64,000 nt of DNA, from assembly GCF_000721105.1 (NCBI RefSeq), contig NZ_JOEV01000045.1, forward strand, positions 14,194-78,193, written 5' to 3'. The position numbers and the translations under genes are program-made. The DNA comes from Streptomyces cellulosae (GTDB lineage: Bacteria; Actinomycetota; Actinomycetes; Streptomycetales; Streptomycetaceae). Under the pieces are notes generated by a model, which saw only the letters and a program-made list of their open reading frames with translations, searched no databases and was not told the DNA's origin. Shown here one piece after another: positions 1 through 8,599 of the stretch. Position 1 is the first letter of the stretch. Every line of letters starts with the position of its first letter.

Positions 1-2059
1 CGTCGGGAGTGTCGTACGAACCCTTGTAGAGGTACATGTCTCCGCTCGCGATCCCCGAGGTGTCGGTGGCGGTGAACTTCGCCATGAACTCCTGCAGCGG
101 CGCGTCGGTCAGCTCCACCCGCTTGCCCCCGTTGACCACGACGTTCGAGATGCGGGTCGCGCCCACCGTCTCGTCGCTCCGGGGCGCCGGGCCGGCGAAC
201 GCCCGCACGATGGTGCGCCGGAGGATGCCGCCCTGGTCGTCGGCGGCGGTGACGCGCAGCGAGACGAAGGAGGCGGTGGCGGGAACGTCGAGCGTCGCCG
301 AACCGTCCGCCGCGACGTCCAGGTCCGTCCAGGTGGCGCCGTCGTCCGTGGAGTAGGCGAGCCCGGTGATCCGGGTGTTGGCCGTCGTCGCGTCGGTGGT
401 GCGCGTGGTCGCGCCCGCCTGCACCCGGACCGGACCGGCGGCCGCGCGGCCGTACCCGTCGAGCCTCGGAACGCTCAACTTGGCGTCGATGAGCGGGAGT
501 TCCCGGCCCTCCGCGTAACCGGAGCGGAACGTCCACTCGTTGTGTATGTCCGTGGACAGCCGGGAGTACGGGACGCGGCGGTGGACGGTCTGGTCGAGGG
601 TGTACGTCGCCTGCAGCGACGGCAGGCTGGACGACGTCAGCGAGTGGTACGCGTCGAGGCCGTCGGCCTGGGCGTAGGTAGTGCCGTCGGAGGAGGTCAG
701 CTTGTACGAGTACGTCGCACGGCCGTCGATTGCCGTGTGGCCGGCCGAGTCACCGAAAGCGTTCAGCTCGGACAACCGGATCTTCCCGTAGTCCCGTTGC
801 GAACCACCCCACTCCGAGCGAAGTGGCTGAAGCGGAGCCGCGCCCAGGGTCTCGCCCGCCCTGGTTCCGGCGGCCAGTGTCCGGTCCGGGAGATTCAGGC
901 TCAGCTCGCCGGTGCCGTAGGACAGCAGCCGACTGTAAGTGACACCCGGGGTGGCGTACTCGGTGACCGAACCGGCGACGGGCACCGAAGAGCCGATGAA
1001 CACGCCCGTCCACTCACCGAAGGACGGAACGCTCTGCAGAGAGGCCGTGGTCCGGGTGCCCGGGGCGCCCACCTTCGTGACGGTCTTCGCCAGGGTCGAG
1101 GCACGGACCGTCACGACGGGCGAGGCGGGCGCCGTGGTCGTGAAGCTGTGCGTGAGGTCGTAGCGGTAGGGACTCGGCGCGCTCGCCGAGGCGCCCTTCT
1201 TGGTGAGCACCTCGTGCAGGCGCAGCGAGACGCCACTGACGGAGAAGGGAGTGACGTACACCTTGTCGGCCCCCGAACCGGCGAAGCCCGCCAGGTCGCC
1301 GCCCGGAACACTGATCCACACGGCGGACGCGTCCCGGGTGGCGGTGGTGTCGTCGGTGCGGATGGCGGTCTCCTTGGCCGCGCGCTGGTCGAAGGTGACC
1401 GTCTTGGCGGCCGAACCGACCGAGAAGGTACGGGTGAGCAGGTAGCTGGGCTCCAGCCAGTCGTTGTGCAGCGCGACCGAGAAGTAGTCACCCGGCGGCA
1501 GCTTCACGGTCGACGAGGCGCCCTCGGTGTCGCTGTTGACGGCGTACGACGTCCAGGTCCTGCGGTCCCAGACGTAGAACAACTTGGATCGGACGTCGGC
1601 GTTCGTGATGCTCAGCTTGACCGAGTACGTCGACGCGGCGGCGTACGTCGTCGTGGCAAGGTCCCGGGCGTCTTCGGTGCGCGCCGTCGACCGGAGCTTC
1701 GCGGTCGGGCGGTCCACAGCGGACTTCCCGGTCGGCCGCACGGACACCGTGCCGTCCAACGACGAGACGGAGTAGCGTGTCGCGTCGGCGGCGCCTGCCG
1801 CGTCCGCCGTCACCCGGATGTCCCGTCCGTCGATGAGCTCGACGCTCCCGTGGTCCCCCATCTCGGCGCTCCGCCCGGTACGCAATGCCGCGTCCTCCGC
1901 CGGGGAAACCGTCCCTGTCGTGGCCGGTTCACCGTCCGCCGCCGACGCCGACGCCGTGGGCGTGAGTGTGAGCGTGAGCAGCGTCGAGGCGGTCAGTGCA
2001 GCTCCGCACAGCCCCGCCGCAGTACGTCTTCGCATCCGCCCCACGCGGAAAATGGACAT
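1..2059 (-). CDS. Secreted protein of unknown function, C-terminus outside window
   Basis: The frame stays open from an ATG at 2059 to the window edge, giving about 686 visible residues with no stop. A strong purine-rich ribosome site (AAGGGGGG) lies 7 bases upstream. The N-terminus has two arginine clusters and a hydrophobic stretch ending in an ASASA-type cleavage region, so export is likely. The rest is rich in Thr, Ser, Val and Asp, with beta-sandwich-like segments such as VRVTAADDQGG near the visible end, and no catalytic motif I recognise. Overlapping plus-strand frames are shadows. It is probably a cell-surface or extracellular Ig-like protein. Family assignment is not possible from the visible part. 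Confidence 0.8.
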   Translation of the reverse strand, partial: MSIFRVGRMRRRTAAGLCGAALTASTLLTLTLTPTASASAADGEPATTGTVSPAEDAALRTGRSAEMGDHGSVELIDGRDIRVTADAAGAADATRYSVSSLDGTVSVRPTGKSAVDRPTAKLRSTARTEDARDLATTTYAAASTYSVKLSITNADVRSKLFYVWDRRTWTSYAVNSDTEGASSTVKLPPGDYFSVALHNDWLEPSYLLTRTFSVGSAAKTVTFDQRAAKETAIRTDDTTATRDASAVWISVPGGDLAGFAGSGADKVYVTPFSVSGVSLRLHEVLTKKGASASAPSPYRYDLTHSFTTTAPASPVVTVRASTLAKTVTKVGAPGTRTTASLQSVPSFGEWTGVFIGSSVPVAGSVTEYATPGVTYSRLLSYGTGELSLNLPDRTLAAGTRAGETLGAAPLQPLRSEWGGSQRDYGKIRLSELNAFGDSAGHTAIDGRATYSYKLTSSDGTTYAQADGLDAYHSLTSSSLPSLQATYTLDQTVHRRVPYSRLSTDIHNEWTFRSGYAEGRELPLIDAKLSVPRLDGYGRAAAGPVRVQAGATTRTTDATTANTRITGLAYSTDDGATWTDLDVAADGSATLDVPATASFVSLRVTAADDQGGILRRTIVRAFAGPAPRSDETVGATRISNVVVNGGKRVELTDAPLQEFMAKFTATDTSGIASGDMYLYKGSYDTPD

Positions 2060-2418
2060 CAGTTGCCCCCCTTGACTGTTTCCCCTGAGAACCGCTCCCG
2101 GCGTATCCGCCACAGAAGACGATCAGCTTCACTGTAAGGGGCGGTACTGACATCGCCGAGCGGATCGCCAACCAAGCCTGGCCTCGCGTCCCACTGCCTT
2201 GCGTGAGGGGTTGGAGGTCCGGCGCCGGGCCCCGGCCCTCACGCGCCTGCGGGCCACGGCGGCAGACGGTGCCTTCGCCCTGGATGTCTTCGAGGAGAAG
2301 GCGAACTACCGTCGGTGGATGCCGAACAGTTCGGAGGGGACCAGGCGGCAGCCGCCCCGCTCATCGCCTTCCCGTGCGGCTCGCTCCGCTCACCGCGCGC
2401 GGTGATCCGCCCGGCTCG
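2060..2418. other. Intergenic stretch without a convincing gene
   Basis: About 360 bases separate the secreted-protein start at 2059 from the hydrolase stop at 2419. Both genes are on the minus strand, so this holds the promoter region of the first gene. A short plus-strand frame at 2199-2405 has no ribosome site and no recognisable product. No clear hairpin terminator was found. Confidence 0.4.
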
Positions 2419-3312
2419 TCAGACACCGGCGGCTTGCTCCACTGCGTAGATGAACTCAGGAACCCGGCTGTTGAAGACTTTCACGGGTATGCCGTGTCCG
2501 GCACCGGGCACGATCTCGGTGCTTACGTTCCGGATGAGGCGGCGAGCACGGGCCTCTGCGCGGCGGGAGTCCAGGACACGGTCGGCACCGCCCAGCAGAA
2601 CGAGGGTGGGCGCAGCGATCGAGCGCAACGCGTCATCGCTCATGCGCTGCGGTTGCGGCAGCCTGATCCGGAAGCCGCGTATCGCATCCAGTGCCAGCCG
2701 CGTTCCCGCTTCTGCCTCCGCCGAGTTGACTCCCGTGTCACCGATGAGGTTGGTGAACCAGCGGCGTTGAAAGCTCTCGGAGCCGCTCAGGAAGCCTGCG
2801 ATGGCACCCAGGAGGAAGCCCGGCTTGAGTGGGACCAGGGCCCGGGGCGGTTCGTACACGGTGACCGAGGCGATCCGCCCTGGCGCGCGTACGGCATGCT
2901 GAAGCGCCACGTAGCCGCCGTACGAGTGCCCGATCAGGTGGAGGCGTTCCAGGCCCAGTCCCTCGAGGGTCTCCTCCAGCCAGGCGGCCGTGTCGTCGGC
3001 ACTGTCTATCGGAAGCTTCTGCGAGCTGTGTCCGGGCTCGCCCACGCGGTCGATGGCCAGCACGGAGCGGCCTCCCTGGGCCAGTGCCACGACATGCGGA
3101 GCCCACTCGGCAGGCGTCGCGTTCTGCCCGTGCAGCAGCACGACGGGTATCCGCTCACCGGCACCGTAGGTATGGACCCGAGTTTTTCCGAAACGGGTCA
3201 TGACGTCCCGTTCCTCTCGCGGCTCGGGCCAGTACGCCATTGCCCGGTCATAGGCAGCCAGGACTCGCGTCTGAGCCGCATCATCGGTGAAAGAGCTGAT
3301 CCCTGTAGCCAT
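2419..3312 (-). CDS. Alpha/beta hydrolase
   Basis: A 297-residue alpha/beta-hydrolase-fold protein. Visible motifs are VVLLHGQNA (oxyanion region), the nucleophile elbow GHSYGG, an Asp in LGGADRVLD and the catalytic His in GAGHGIP, in the usual order. The ATG at 3312 was chosen because AGGGGGAGG lies just upstream; the frame could be extended by 45 residues, but that part looks unlike protein. No signal peptide is seen, so it is probably cytosolic. The substrate cannot be told from sequence, since the family covers esterases, haloperoxidases and C-C hydrolases. It stands alone on its strand. Confidence 0.85.
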   Translation of the reverse strand: MATGISSFTDDAAQTRVLAAYDRAMAYWPEPREERDVMTRFGKTRVHTYGAGERIPVVLLHGQNATPAEWAPHVVALAQGGRSVLAIDRVGEPGHSSQKLPIDSADDTAAWLEETLEGLGLERLHLIGHSYGGYVALQHAVRAPGRIASVTVYEPPRALVPLKPGFLLGAIAGFLSGSESFQRRWFTNLIGDTGVNSAEAEAGTRLALDAIRGFRIRLPQPQRMSDDALRSIAAPTLVLLGGADRVLDSRRAEARARRLIRNVSTEIVPGAGHGIPVKVFNSRVPEFIYAVEQAAGV

Positions 3313-3698
3313 GGTTCGCCTCCCCCTTGTACGACGGCCCTTGTGACCCCCGCAGACCTGATTTTCGCAGGGGGGCGAGGAGAAGGTTCGGCGGGGCACA
3401 GAGTCGAACTCTCTTAGTCCATACAGCAGTTGCCCCGGAATGATCATGATCAGGGCAGGTGCGACAGCGCTGTGATGACGTCGTCACGAGACGGCCCTCG
3501 CGGGTTGCTCTGGTCGGCGACATGCCCCGATGGCGTGGTCCAGGCCGGTGGGGGTGTGCGAGACACACGCGTCGCCCGATCGGTTGGCGCACCCGCCGTC
3601 GTGGCTGTCTCAGCTTCGGAAGTGCGGCGACAGCGGTTTCGCGTTGGCCCCGACGTCGTAGCGGGGTACTCCCGATAGAGGAGAGCCTGTCATCCTGC
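3313..3698. other. Divergent intergenic region, no gene seen
   Basis: This spacer of about 390 bases lies between the divergent hydrolase and membrane-protein genes and should hold both promoters. A short T-loop-like motif near 3401-3410 does not fold into a tRNA. I found no convincing operator. Confidence 0.35.
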
Positions 3699-4241
3699 AT
3701 GCGGATGCGCGGGTATCCCAGCGTGAGCACCATGGAACTCATGGTGAAGATCGGCGCGTTACCCAATGCTCCACGTTGGGCTGTCCTCGCCGCCCACACG
3801 GTGCCACTTGTCACCCTGCCGTCCGGCCTGTGGCGGATCGCCCAGGTGGCCGGGCTCCCGGTGGCCGAGCGGTTGGGCCGAGACGGTCGCGAGGGGGTCG
3901 TAGCCATCTCGCTGACCTTGATGACAGAGGGTCTCGCCCTGCTCACACTCGGATTGGTTCGGCCGTGGGGCGAGGTCGCACCCCGCTGGCTCCCGCTCAT
4001 CGGCGGACGGCGCGTGCATACACTCGCGGCGGTGGTACCGGCAATGCTCGGGGCGGCGGTGCTGTGCACGACAGCGGGGTGGTTCGCCTGTACTCAGGCG
4101 GCAGGGATGATCGGGCGTGTCACGCAGACGCCGGCCCAGCAAGTACTCCTCGTGGTTTGCTACTTCCCGCTGCTGGCCTGGGCGCCCCTCCTCGCGGCAA
4201 CCACGCTCGCGTACTACCGGCGCAGGACGACTGTGTCGTGA
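3699..4241 (+). CDS. Small four-helix membrane protein, unknown function
   Basis: A protein of about 180 residues with four hydrophobic segments: AAHTVPLVTLPSGLWRI; AISLTLMTEGLALLTLGLV; AAVVPAMLGAAVLCTTAGW; and a last helix containing VCYFPLLAWAPLLAATTLAYY. It ends in a short basic tail (RRRTT). No enzymatic motif is seen. Similar small integral membrane proteins are common in Streptomyces as hypothetical proteins. The start is uncertain: ATG 3699 follows a GAGGAG site with a long spacer, while GTG 3723 and ATG 3732 are in frame and would remove only the leading residues. The reading frame continues upstream but without protein-like composition. Confidence 0.6.
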   Translation: MRMRGYPSVSTMELMVKIGALPNAPRWAVLAAHTVPLVTLPSGLWRIAQVAGLPVAERLGRDGREGVVAISLTLMTEGLALLTLGLVRPWGEVAPRWLPLIGGRRVHTLAAVVPAMLGAAVLCTTAGWFACTQAAGMIGRVTQTPAQQVLLVVCYFPLLAWAPLLAATTLAYYRRRTTVS

Positions 4242-4797
4242 GGCTTTTGCAGGTCTGCCGGTGCCGGAGCTGATCCGCTGACATCCAACGCCGACATCAA
4301 TGACCCCGCACTGCGGCGGCACACAGCAGCCACGTATGGCACCGGTTCACAGGGCGAGCCCCGACCAGGTCAAGGGAAAGATCAAAGTCCTGAAGCGGTG
4401 CTCTGAAATGAGAGCAGGCGATCGGCTGATCCAACCGCCGCCGCCAAGCCGCGGCCACCGAACCGCCGGGGACGTGTGGATCGGCGTCGGGGGCATCTTC
4501 GTCTTGCCGACGGCGTTCGACGTCGTGGCGGCGATCCGCCAGCTCACCGGCTGAACGTCCGGGCGTCCCCGGCCCGTTGCACTGGGATACCAGTGCACCA
4601 CAACCGCACCAGGTCGGGCGGGGAACAGCGGGGAATCACGGTGAGTGCAGCCGGGCCCGACGACAACGCACCTCCTGGTCCCAGCGCCACCGCTGGAGCG
4701 CTCTGTCCTGTGGATCCTCGCAGTCGCGGTCTCTGTCGGCGCCCAGAGCACGGGCAGCGCCTACCGCACCAGATCCCGGGGCCCTTGCCGCCCTGAA
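4242..4797. other. Intergenic region with no supported gene
   Basis: About 560 bases of lower coding quality. A plus frame at 4300-4554 ends with a hydrophobic segment (VWIGVGGIFVLPTAFDVV) and could be a gene remnant, but it lacks a ribosome site and I cannot relate it to a family. No hairpin terminator was identified after the 4241 stop. Confidence 0.35.
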
Positions 4798-4835
4798 ACC
4801 GATCGGTGTACGGTATTGGAAACCGACCGGTTTCC
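4798..4835 (+). promoter_or_regulatory. Tandem palindromes upstream of the NmrA-like gene
   Basis: Positions 4818-4835 read GGAAACCGACCGGTTTCC, a perfect 7-base inverted repeat around GACC. Positions 4798-4807 read ACCGATCGGT, a second palindrome sharing the ACCG/CGGT core. They lie about 95-130 bases before the ATG at 4930. The shape fits a TetR-type operator. No TetR gene is in the window, so the regulator is unknown. Confidence 0.45.
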
Positions 4836-4929
4836 GAAGTGTCCGTGACCCACGGGGCATCGGCGCAGCGAATGTCCGCACCGAGCGCGTGCCCCTCGCA
4901 TGCCTACTCAACCTCGGAGTTTCACAACC

Positions 4930-6027
4930 ATGTCCTCTCATTCCACCTCCACCATCTTCGTCATCGGCGGTACAGGGGCCCAAGGGATACCCATCGTCCG
5001 CGCTCTTGTCGCCGACAAGAAGTACTCCGTCCGGGTCCTCACCCGGGATGCCACTTCCCCCCGAGCCCAGGCTCTCCTCGCGCTCGGCAACGTCTCCGTC
5101 CTCGAAGGGTCATTCGCCGACGAGGACGTGCTGCGCGAAGGATTTCGCGGATGCGACGGGGCGTTCATCAACATCGACGGGTTCAACACCGGCGAGAAGA
5201 CCGAAACCTACTGGGCGATCCGCACTTATGAGATAGCGATCGAAGAAGGAATCAAGTTCTTCGTCTACGGAAATCTTGACTACGTCCTCAAGAAGTCAGG
5301 CTACGACTCCAGGTTCCGCACCGGCCACTATGACGGCAAAGGCCGCATGGCCGAATGGGTACTGTTCCAGAACGAGAAGAACAGGGACCGCATGGGAGCA
5401 GCGGTCTTCACCTCGGGTCCCTACATCGAGATGGTGATCTCGCCGCTCACGCCCATGCAACCCAGCATCGAGGACGGCGTCGTCACGTGGCGCGTCCCGC
5501 TCGGCGAGGGAGCCGTTCCGCATGTGGCTCTCGAAGACTGCGGATTCTATGTCCGCTGGCTCTTCGACCATCCCGATCGAGCCAATGGAATGGACCTCGA
5601 AGTCGCCATCGAGCACATGACCTATGCCGATATGGCGGCGGCATTCGAGAAGGTCACCGGGCACCCGGCGCAGTACATCGACACCGATCTGGAAACATAT
5701 TGGAACAGCCCGGACCTGAAGGGGATCGCGGATCACCCTGCCGGATACAACGCCGACCCCGACGACAAGAGCACAATGAGCTTTCGTGACAATTTCACGG
5801 GCTTCTGGAATGTGTGGAAGCACGGAATCATCACCAGGGACTACGCTCTGCTCGACGAAATCCACCCCAACAGGATCAGAAGCGCTGAGGAGTGGTTCCG
5901 TCGTGAAGACCAGCTGGGAAGGGAACTGGGCAAGGGAAGTCTCTGGGAGAGGGTTCAGCCGCAGAACTGGAGCGTGGACTCCGCAATCCTCAAAAGCAGC
6001 GCGGATTTCAGGACGGGAAAGTTGTAG
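4930..6027 (+). CDS. NmrA-like NAD(P)-binding protein
   Basis: A 365-residue protein that starts with a classic Rossmann dinucleotide site (FVIGGTGAQGIPIVRAL) followed by RVLTRD, the NADP-selective pattern of NmrA-like atypical short-chain dehydrogenases. The expected YxxxK catalytic pair is not evident. NmrA-family members act either as redox sensors or as reductases, so a catalytic role is not assured. The body contains HYDGKGRMAEW and ending helices typical of the family. ATG 4930 (CGGAG about 11 bases upstream) is preferred; an upstream ATG at 4900 adds ten residues. It is followed by the SnoaL-like/HxlR pair on the same strand. Confidence 0.85.
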   Translation: MSSHSTSTIFVIGGTGAQGIPIVRALVADKKYSVRVLTRDATSPRAQALLALGNVSVLEGSFADEDVLREGFRGCDGAFINIDGFNTGEKTETYWAIRTYEIAIEEGIKFFVYGNLDYVLKKSGYDSRFRTGHYDGKGRMAEWVLFQNEKNRDRMGAAVFTSGPYIEMVISPLTPMQPSIEDGVVTWRVPLGEGAVPHVALEDCGFYVRWLFDHPDRANGMDLEVAIEHMTYADMAAAFEKVTGHPAQYIDTDLETYWNSPDLKGIADHPAGYNADPDDKSTMSFRDNFTGFWNVWKHGIITRDYALLDEIHPNRIRSAEEWFRREDQLGRELGKGSLWERVQPQNWSVDSAILKSSADFRTGKL

Positions 6028-6127
6028 ACGGACGCGATCAGCGCCGCCCATGCCCCGCCTGACACGGTCAGGAACGGGCGACCGGGCGTTCCGGCAGAGA
6101 GTGATCCAGGTCACTCATGCAGACCCC

Positions 6128-6151
6128 ATTAGTTCAGTTGATGTAACTAAT
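6128..6151 (+). promoter_or_regulatory. Inverted repeat upstream of the SnoaL-like/HxlR operon
   Basis: ATTAGTT (6128-6134) and AACTAAT (6145-6151) form a perfect 7-base inverted repeat around a 10-base spacer. It is strikingly AT-rich for this genome and lies about 57 bases before the ATG at 6208. Size and spacing fit binding by a winged-helix dimer. The HxlR protein encoded two genes on is the obvious candidate for autoregulation (inference). Confidence 0.5.
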
Positions 6152-6207
6152 TCCTTTGGGGAACCGTAGGGCTGGCTCAGGCAGCACCCCACACCACGGA
6201 GGACCTC

Positions 6208-6675
6208 ATGACTGCGATCAGTACGGCCAACACCTCAAGCGAGATGGTGCGCTCGGCCACGAGCACCGCGTTGCGGGTCGCCGCGCGCAATCTCGAGCTG
6301 TACGACACCGGCGACGTCGCCGGGGCGGACGAGGTGTTCGCCCCGGATGTGATCGACCACAACCCCGCTGGTGACGCGGCCTCGGGCATCGACGGCATGC
6401 GAGCGCTGATCGCCGCGGTCCGTGACGGCTTCACCGGCACGCAGCACCGGATCCTGTTCCAGCAGGAGCTTGCCGACGGCTGGGTGGTCCTGCACTGGCG
6501 GATGACCGGGACCCACACGGGAGACGCCTTCGGGATCCCCGCCGGCGGCAACCCGGTCGACATCAACGGCACCGACATCGTCCGCGTGGTCGACGGCAAG
6601 ATCACCGAGATCTATCACGTCGAAGAACTGCTCAAGCTCACCCAGCAGATGGGCACCGGCTCGCAACCGGCGTGA
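6208..6675 (+). CDS. SnoaL-like polyketide cyclase-family protein
   Basis: A 155-residue NTF2-fold protein. The segments NLELYDTGDVAGADEVFAPD, VIDHNPAG and the later WRMTGTHTGDAFGIPAGG followed by IVRVVDGKITEIYHVEE are typical of the SnoaL-like/ester cyclase family. Family members cyclise polyketides or are small-molecule isomerases, but most are uncharacterised. A good ribosome site (GGAGG) precedes ATG 6208. The HxlR regulator follows after 22 bases, so the two are probably one transcript. An NmrA-like oxidoreductase lies upstream. Together this resembles a small-molecule stress or detoxification locus, not antibiotic biosynthesis. Confidence 0.85.
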   Translation: MTAISTANTSSEMVRSATSTALRVAARNLELYDTGDVAGADEVFAPDVIDHNPAGDAASGIDGMRALIAAVRDGFTGTQHRILFQQELADGWVVLHWRMTGTHTGDAFGIPAGGNPVDINGTDIVRVVDGKITEIYHVEELLKLTQQMGTGSQPA

Positions 6676-6697
6676 AGATCGAGGTCTTCTTCGAATA

Positions 6698-7036
6698 ATG
6701 TCTGCTGAATCCAGCCTCCCGGAGTGCGGCGTCGCCCGGTTCATCACGCTGCTCGACGGGCCGTGGGCCACGCTCATCGTGCGCGAACTCCTGCGCGGAC
6801 CCCACCGCTTCACAGAGCTGCGCACTGCCCTGCCCGGCATCAGCCCGCACACCCTGACCAGCCGGCTGCGCCGGTTCGAGAAGCACGGCATCGTCATCCG
6901 CACCGCCTACCCGGAGATCCCCCCACGAGTCGAGTACCGGCTCACCCCTCTTGGTGAAGGGCTGCGCGAGGTCCTCGATGCCATGGCCACCTGGGCGCTG
7001 GCAGTACCGGACGGCGAGCCCCCGGTCACCGCGTGA
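6698..7036 (+). CDS. HxlR-family transcriptional regulator
   Basis: A compact 112-residue winged-helix regulator. It has the family core WATLIVRELLRGPHRFTELR, then GISPHTLTSRLRRFEKHGIV (recognition helix) and the wing RVEYRLTPLGEGL. A single cysteine near the N-terminus (PECGVARF) sits where YodB/QorR-type members carry their redox-sensing Cys. Thiol sensing is therefore possible but not shown. It is transcribed with the SnoaL-like gene, and the palindrome at 6128-6151 upstream of that gene is a likely target. Start ATG 6698. Confidence 0.9.
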   Translation: MSAESSLPECGVARFITLLDGPWATLIVRELLRGPHRFTELRTALPGISPHTLTSRLRRFEKHGIVIRTAYPEIPPRVEYRLTPLGEGLREVLDAMATWALAVPDGEPPVTA

Positions 7037-7050
7037 CCGTGGGAGCGGCG

Positions 7051-7140
7051 TTACCGGACCGAGGATCCGATGGAGATACCGCCGTCCACGTCGAGAACGA
7101 TGCCGGTGTTCCCGGTGGGGATCAGAGTCGCCTCACCGTC
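7051..7140 (-). pseudogene. Possible C-terminal remnant of a short-chain dehydrogenase
   Basis: The minus strand reads GIVLDVDGGISIGSSVR and then a stop. This resembles the end of many SDRs (TG-xx-LDVDGG). Upstream in the same frame the sequence loses SDR character within about 15 residues. If real, only the last 20-30 residues survive. The rest of the 7037-7400 spacer contains nothing I can assign. Confidence 0.35.
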
Positions 7141-7400
7141 GAGGCCTTCTGTGGTCTTCAGGACTCGGGCGCGGAAGCGGCCAGCCATCCATGTACACGC
7201 ACAACGGCTCCGCGCAGTCGGCGCCGCGAACACACAACGGGTCACAGCGGTCCTTCGAACGGCGCGTCAGACGCAGTGATGCGAGCCACCGGCAAGCGGG
7301 ATCGGCGGAGGCTGCCTGATCAAGGCCATGCGCCGGCCCATCCCCTTCTGGAAGAATTTCAGCACCGCACTCCATGAAGATGACAAAGGTGGTTGACCTC

Positions 7401-7838
7401 ATGAGATCGACTCGCGTGATCCTTGCTGTGGCCGCAGGCGCTCTTGCCCCGGCGCTGTTACTCGCCACGCCGTCCATGGCCGCCTCCATCGCCCCGGCGG
7501 TCACCGTCGCGACGGCCGGCTCGCCCTACGACGAGATGAGTGCGGACGACCTGCGGGTGGCGATATCCCGCATCCTCGCCGACCCCGACAGCGGCAAGCG
7601 CGTGATCCGGGAGGCGAACGCGCTCCTCGACAGCGGCACCGTGGAGGAGATGCGCGCTTGGCTGGAGACGGGCCACCCCCTCGCCCAGGCCGAGGACGAC
7701 CGGGTCGCCATTTCCCGGCTCCTCGCCAACCCCGACATCAGCGACGCCCTGCGCGCAGCGGCCGGCGCTGCCCTCGACGACAACACCCCGGAAGCGCTGC
7801 GCCACTTCCTGGAGGTCGGCCAGTACGAGGTCGGCTAG
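7401..7838 (+). CDS. Secreted ALF-repeat protein
   Basis: A 145-residue exported protein. The N-terminus (MRST then a hydrophobic run ending TPSMAAS) is a Sec signal peptide. The mature part carries ALF-type repeats, the short actinobacterial motif in which an AxxxLL/L..G..E.. helix pair recurs: DLRVAISRILADPDSGKRV, ALLDSGTVEEMRAWLETG, then DRVAISRLLANPDISDALR and ALRHFLEVGQYEV. Such repeats occur in secreted Streptomyces proteins of unknown role. ATG 7401 is chosen because AAAGGTGG lies 8 bases upstream and the signal peptide starts there; an in-frame ATG at 7374 would add nine residues. Confidence 0.8.
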   Translation: MRSTRVILAVAAGALAPALLLATPSMAASIAPAVTVATAGSPYDEMSADDLRVAISRILADPDSGKRVIREANALLDSGTVEEMRAWLETGHPLAQAEDDRVAISRLLANPDISDALRAAAGAALDDNTPEALRHFLEVGQYEVG

Positions 7839-8044
7839 TGGCCGGTCCGACGGATCACGTCTCGAGCGTGGGGCACCCTGCGTCGACTCCTTGTCCGCGA
7901 GCCCCCGGTGTCGCCGTCCGCGTTGATGTCCATCTCACGGTTCCTGCTTCGGGACTGTCGATGAGCCCGACCGCCCCGGCGCGTGACATCAGCGGCTGAC
8001 AGCAACAGACACGAATGAGGTTGGTCGCCATTCAGGACCGGGCG

Positions 8045-8076
8045 GGCCGCTGTCCAGCAGTTGACGGACAGCGGCC
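8045..8076. terminator. Bidirectional hairpin between convergent genes
   Basis: GGCCGCTGTCC (8045-8055) and GGACAGCGGCC (8066-8076) are perfectly complementary (11 bp) around a 10-base loop. It lies between the ALF-repeat gene (plus, ends 7838) and the 39-residue gene (minus, ends 8097). No U-run follows, as is common in Streptomyces. Confidence 0.65.
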
Positions 8077-8096
8077 AGCCTGTTTCGGACTGGCCG

Positions 8097-8216
8097 TCAA
8101 CGTCCCCGTCGACAGGCCAGGACGATCCCGATCGCAGCCAGCACCACGACCACGAAGACAAACCATGTCGGCATCGAGTCGAGCCCCTTGTAGGCGATCA
8201 GGACGGTCATGGGCAT
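8097..8216 (-). CDS. 39-residue single-pass membrane protein
   Basis: A very short gene. ATG 8216 is preceded by GAGGAAG at a 4-base spacing and the frame closes with TGA at 8097. The product begins MPMTVLIAYKGLDSMPTW, continues with a hydrophobic helix (FVFVVVVLAAIGIVLA), and ends in a Cys and basic residues (CRRGR). The good ribosome site, a single well-formed transmembrane helix with positive-inside tail, and a hairpin just after the stop support a real gene. No function can be assigned. A second in-frame ATG lies two codons on. Confidence 0.6.
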   Translation of the reverse strand: MPMTVLIAYKGLDSMPTWFVFVVVVLAAIGIVLACRRGR

Positions 8217-8599
8217 CAGGCTTCCTCAGGCGCGAGCAATCTTCGAATACCCGTCGTCAAGGTCGAGATGTCGGCCAACTGCTCACCGCACCGCCTTCCG
8301 GCCTCACGGTCGTGCGTGTCCGACTGCGTGACGACGCCCACGGACAACGGCGGACAAGCGCGGACGCCTGCGGTCCATCAGCGCAGGTGAGGAGTACACC
8401 GGTCCAAGGCATAGCCCCCACCCAAGTCGCCGCGGGACGAAGAGGTCCGCGCTCCATCCGCTACGGCAATGGTCAAGCCTGTGCCCCTCCTGGCCATTCA
8501 GGGGAGTTGCCCGTCCGTTGTTGCCCGGGAGCGCTTGCGTCCGGGCCCCATGCGTGCCGCGGTGGCGTCGGAACGGGTGGAGCGGGTGCGTGAAGCTGA
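8217..8599. other. Intergenic region, no gene seen
   Basis: About 380 bases between the small membrane protein and the glycosidase stop, both on the minus strand. Short frames on either strand lack ribosome sites and protein-like composition. It probably contains the promoter of the small gene. Confidence 0.35.

Noticed and set aside
542..2137. Long plus-strand ORF of 531 residues
   Set aside because: It is antisense to the secreted protein gene, has very high Arg/Gly content and no ribosome site or domain.
2199..2405. 68-residue plus-strand ORF
   Set aside because: Arg/Ala-rich, no ribosome site, no resemblance to known proteins.
3395..3415. tRNA-like T-loop (TTCGACT on the minus strand)
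   Set aside because: The flanking bases do not form a 5-bp T-stem and no anticodon or acceptor stem can be built.
4300..4554. 84-residue plus-strand ORF
   Set aside because: No ribosome site and no family resemblance; only one hydrophobic stretch at the end.
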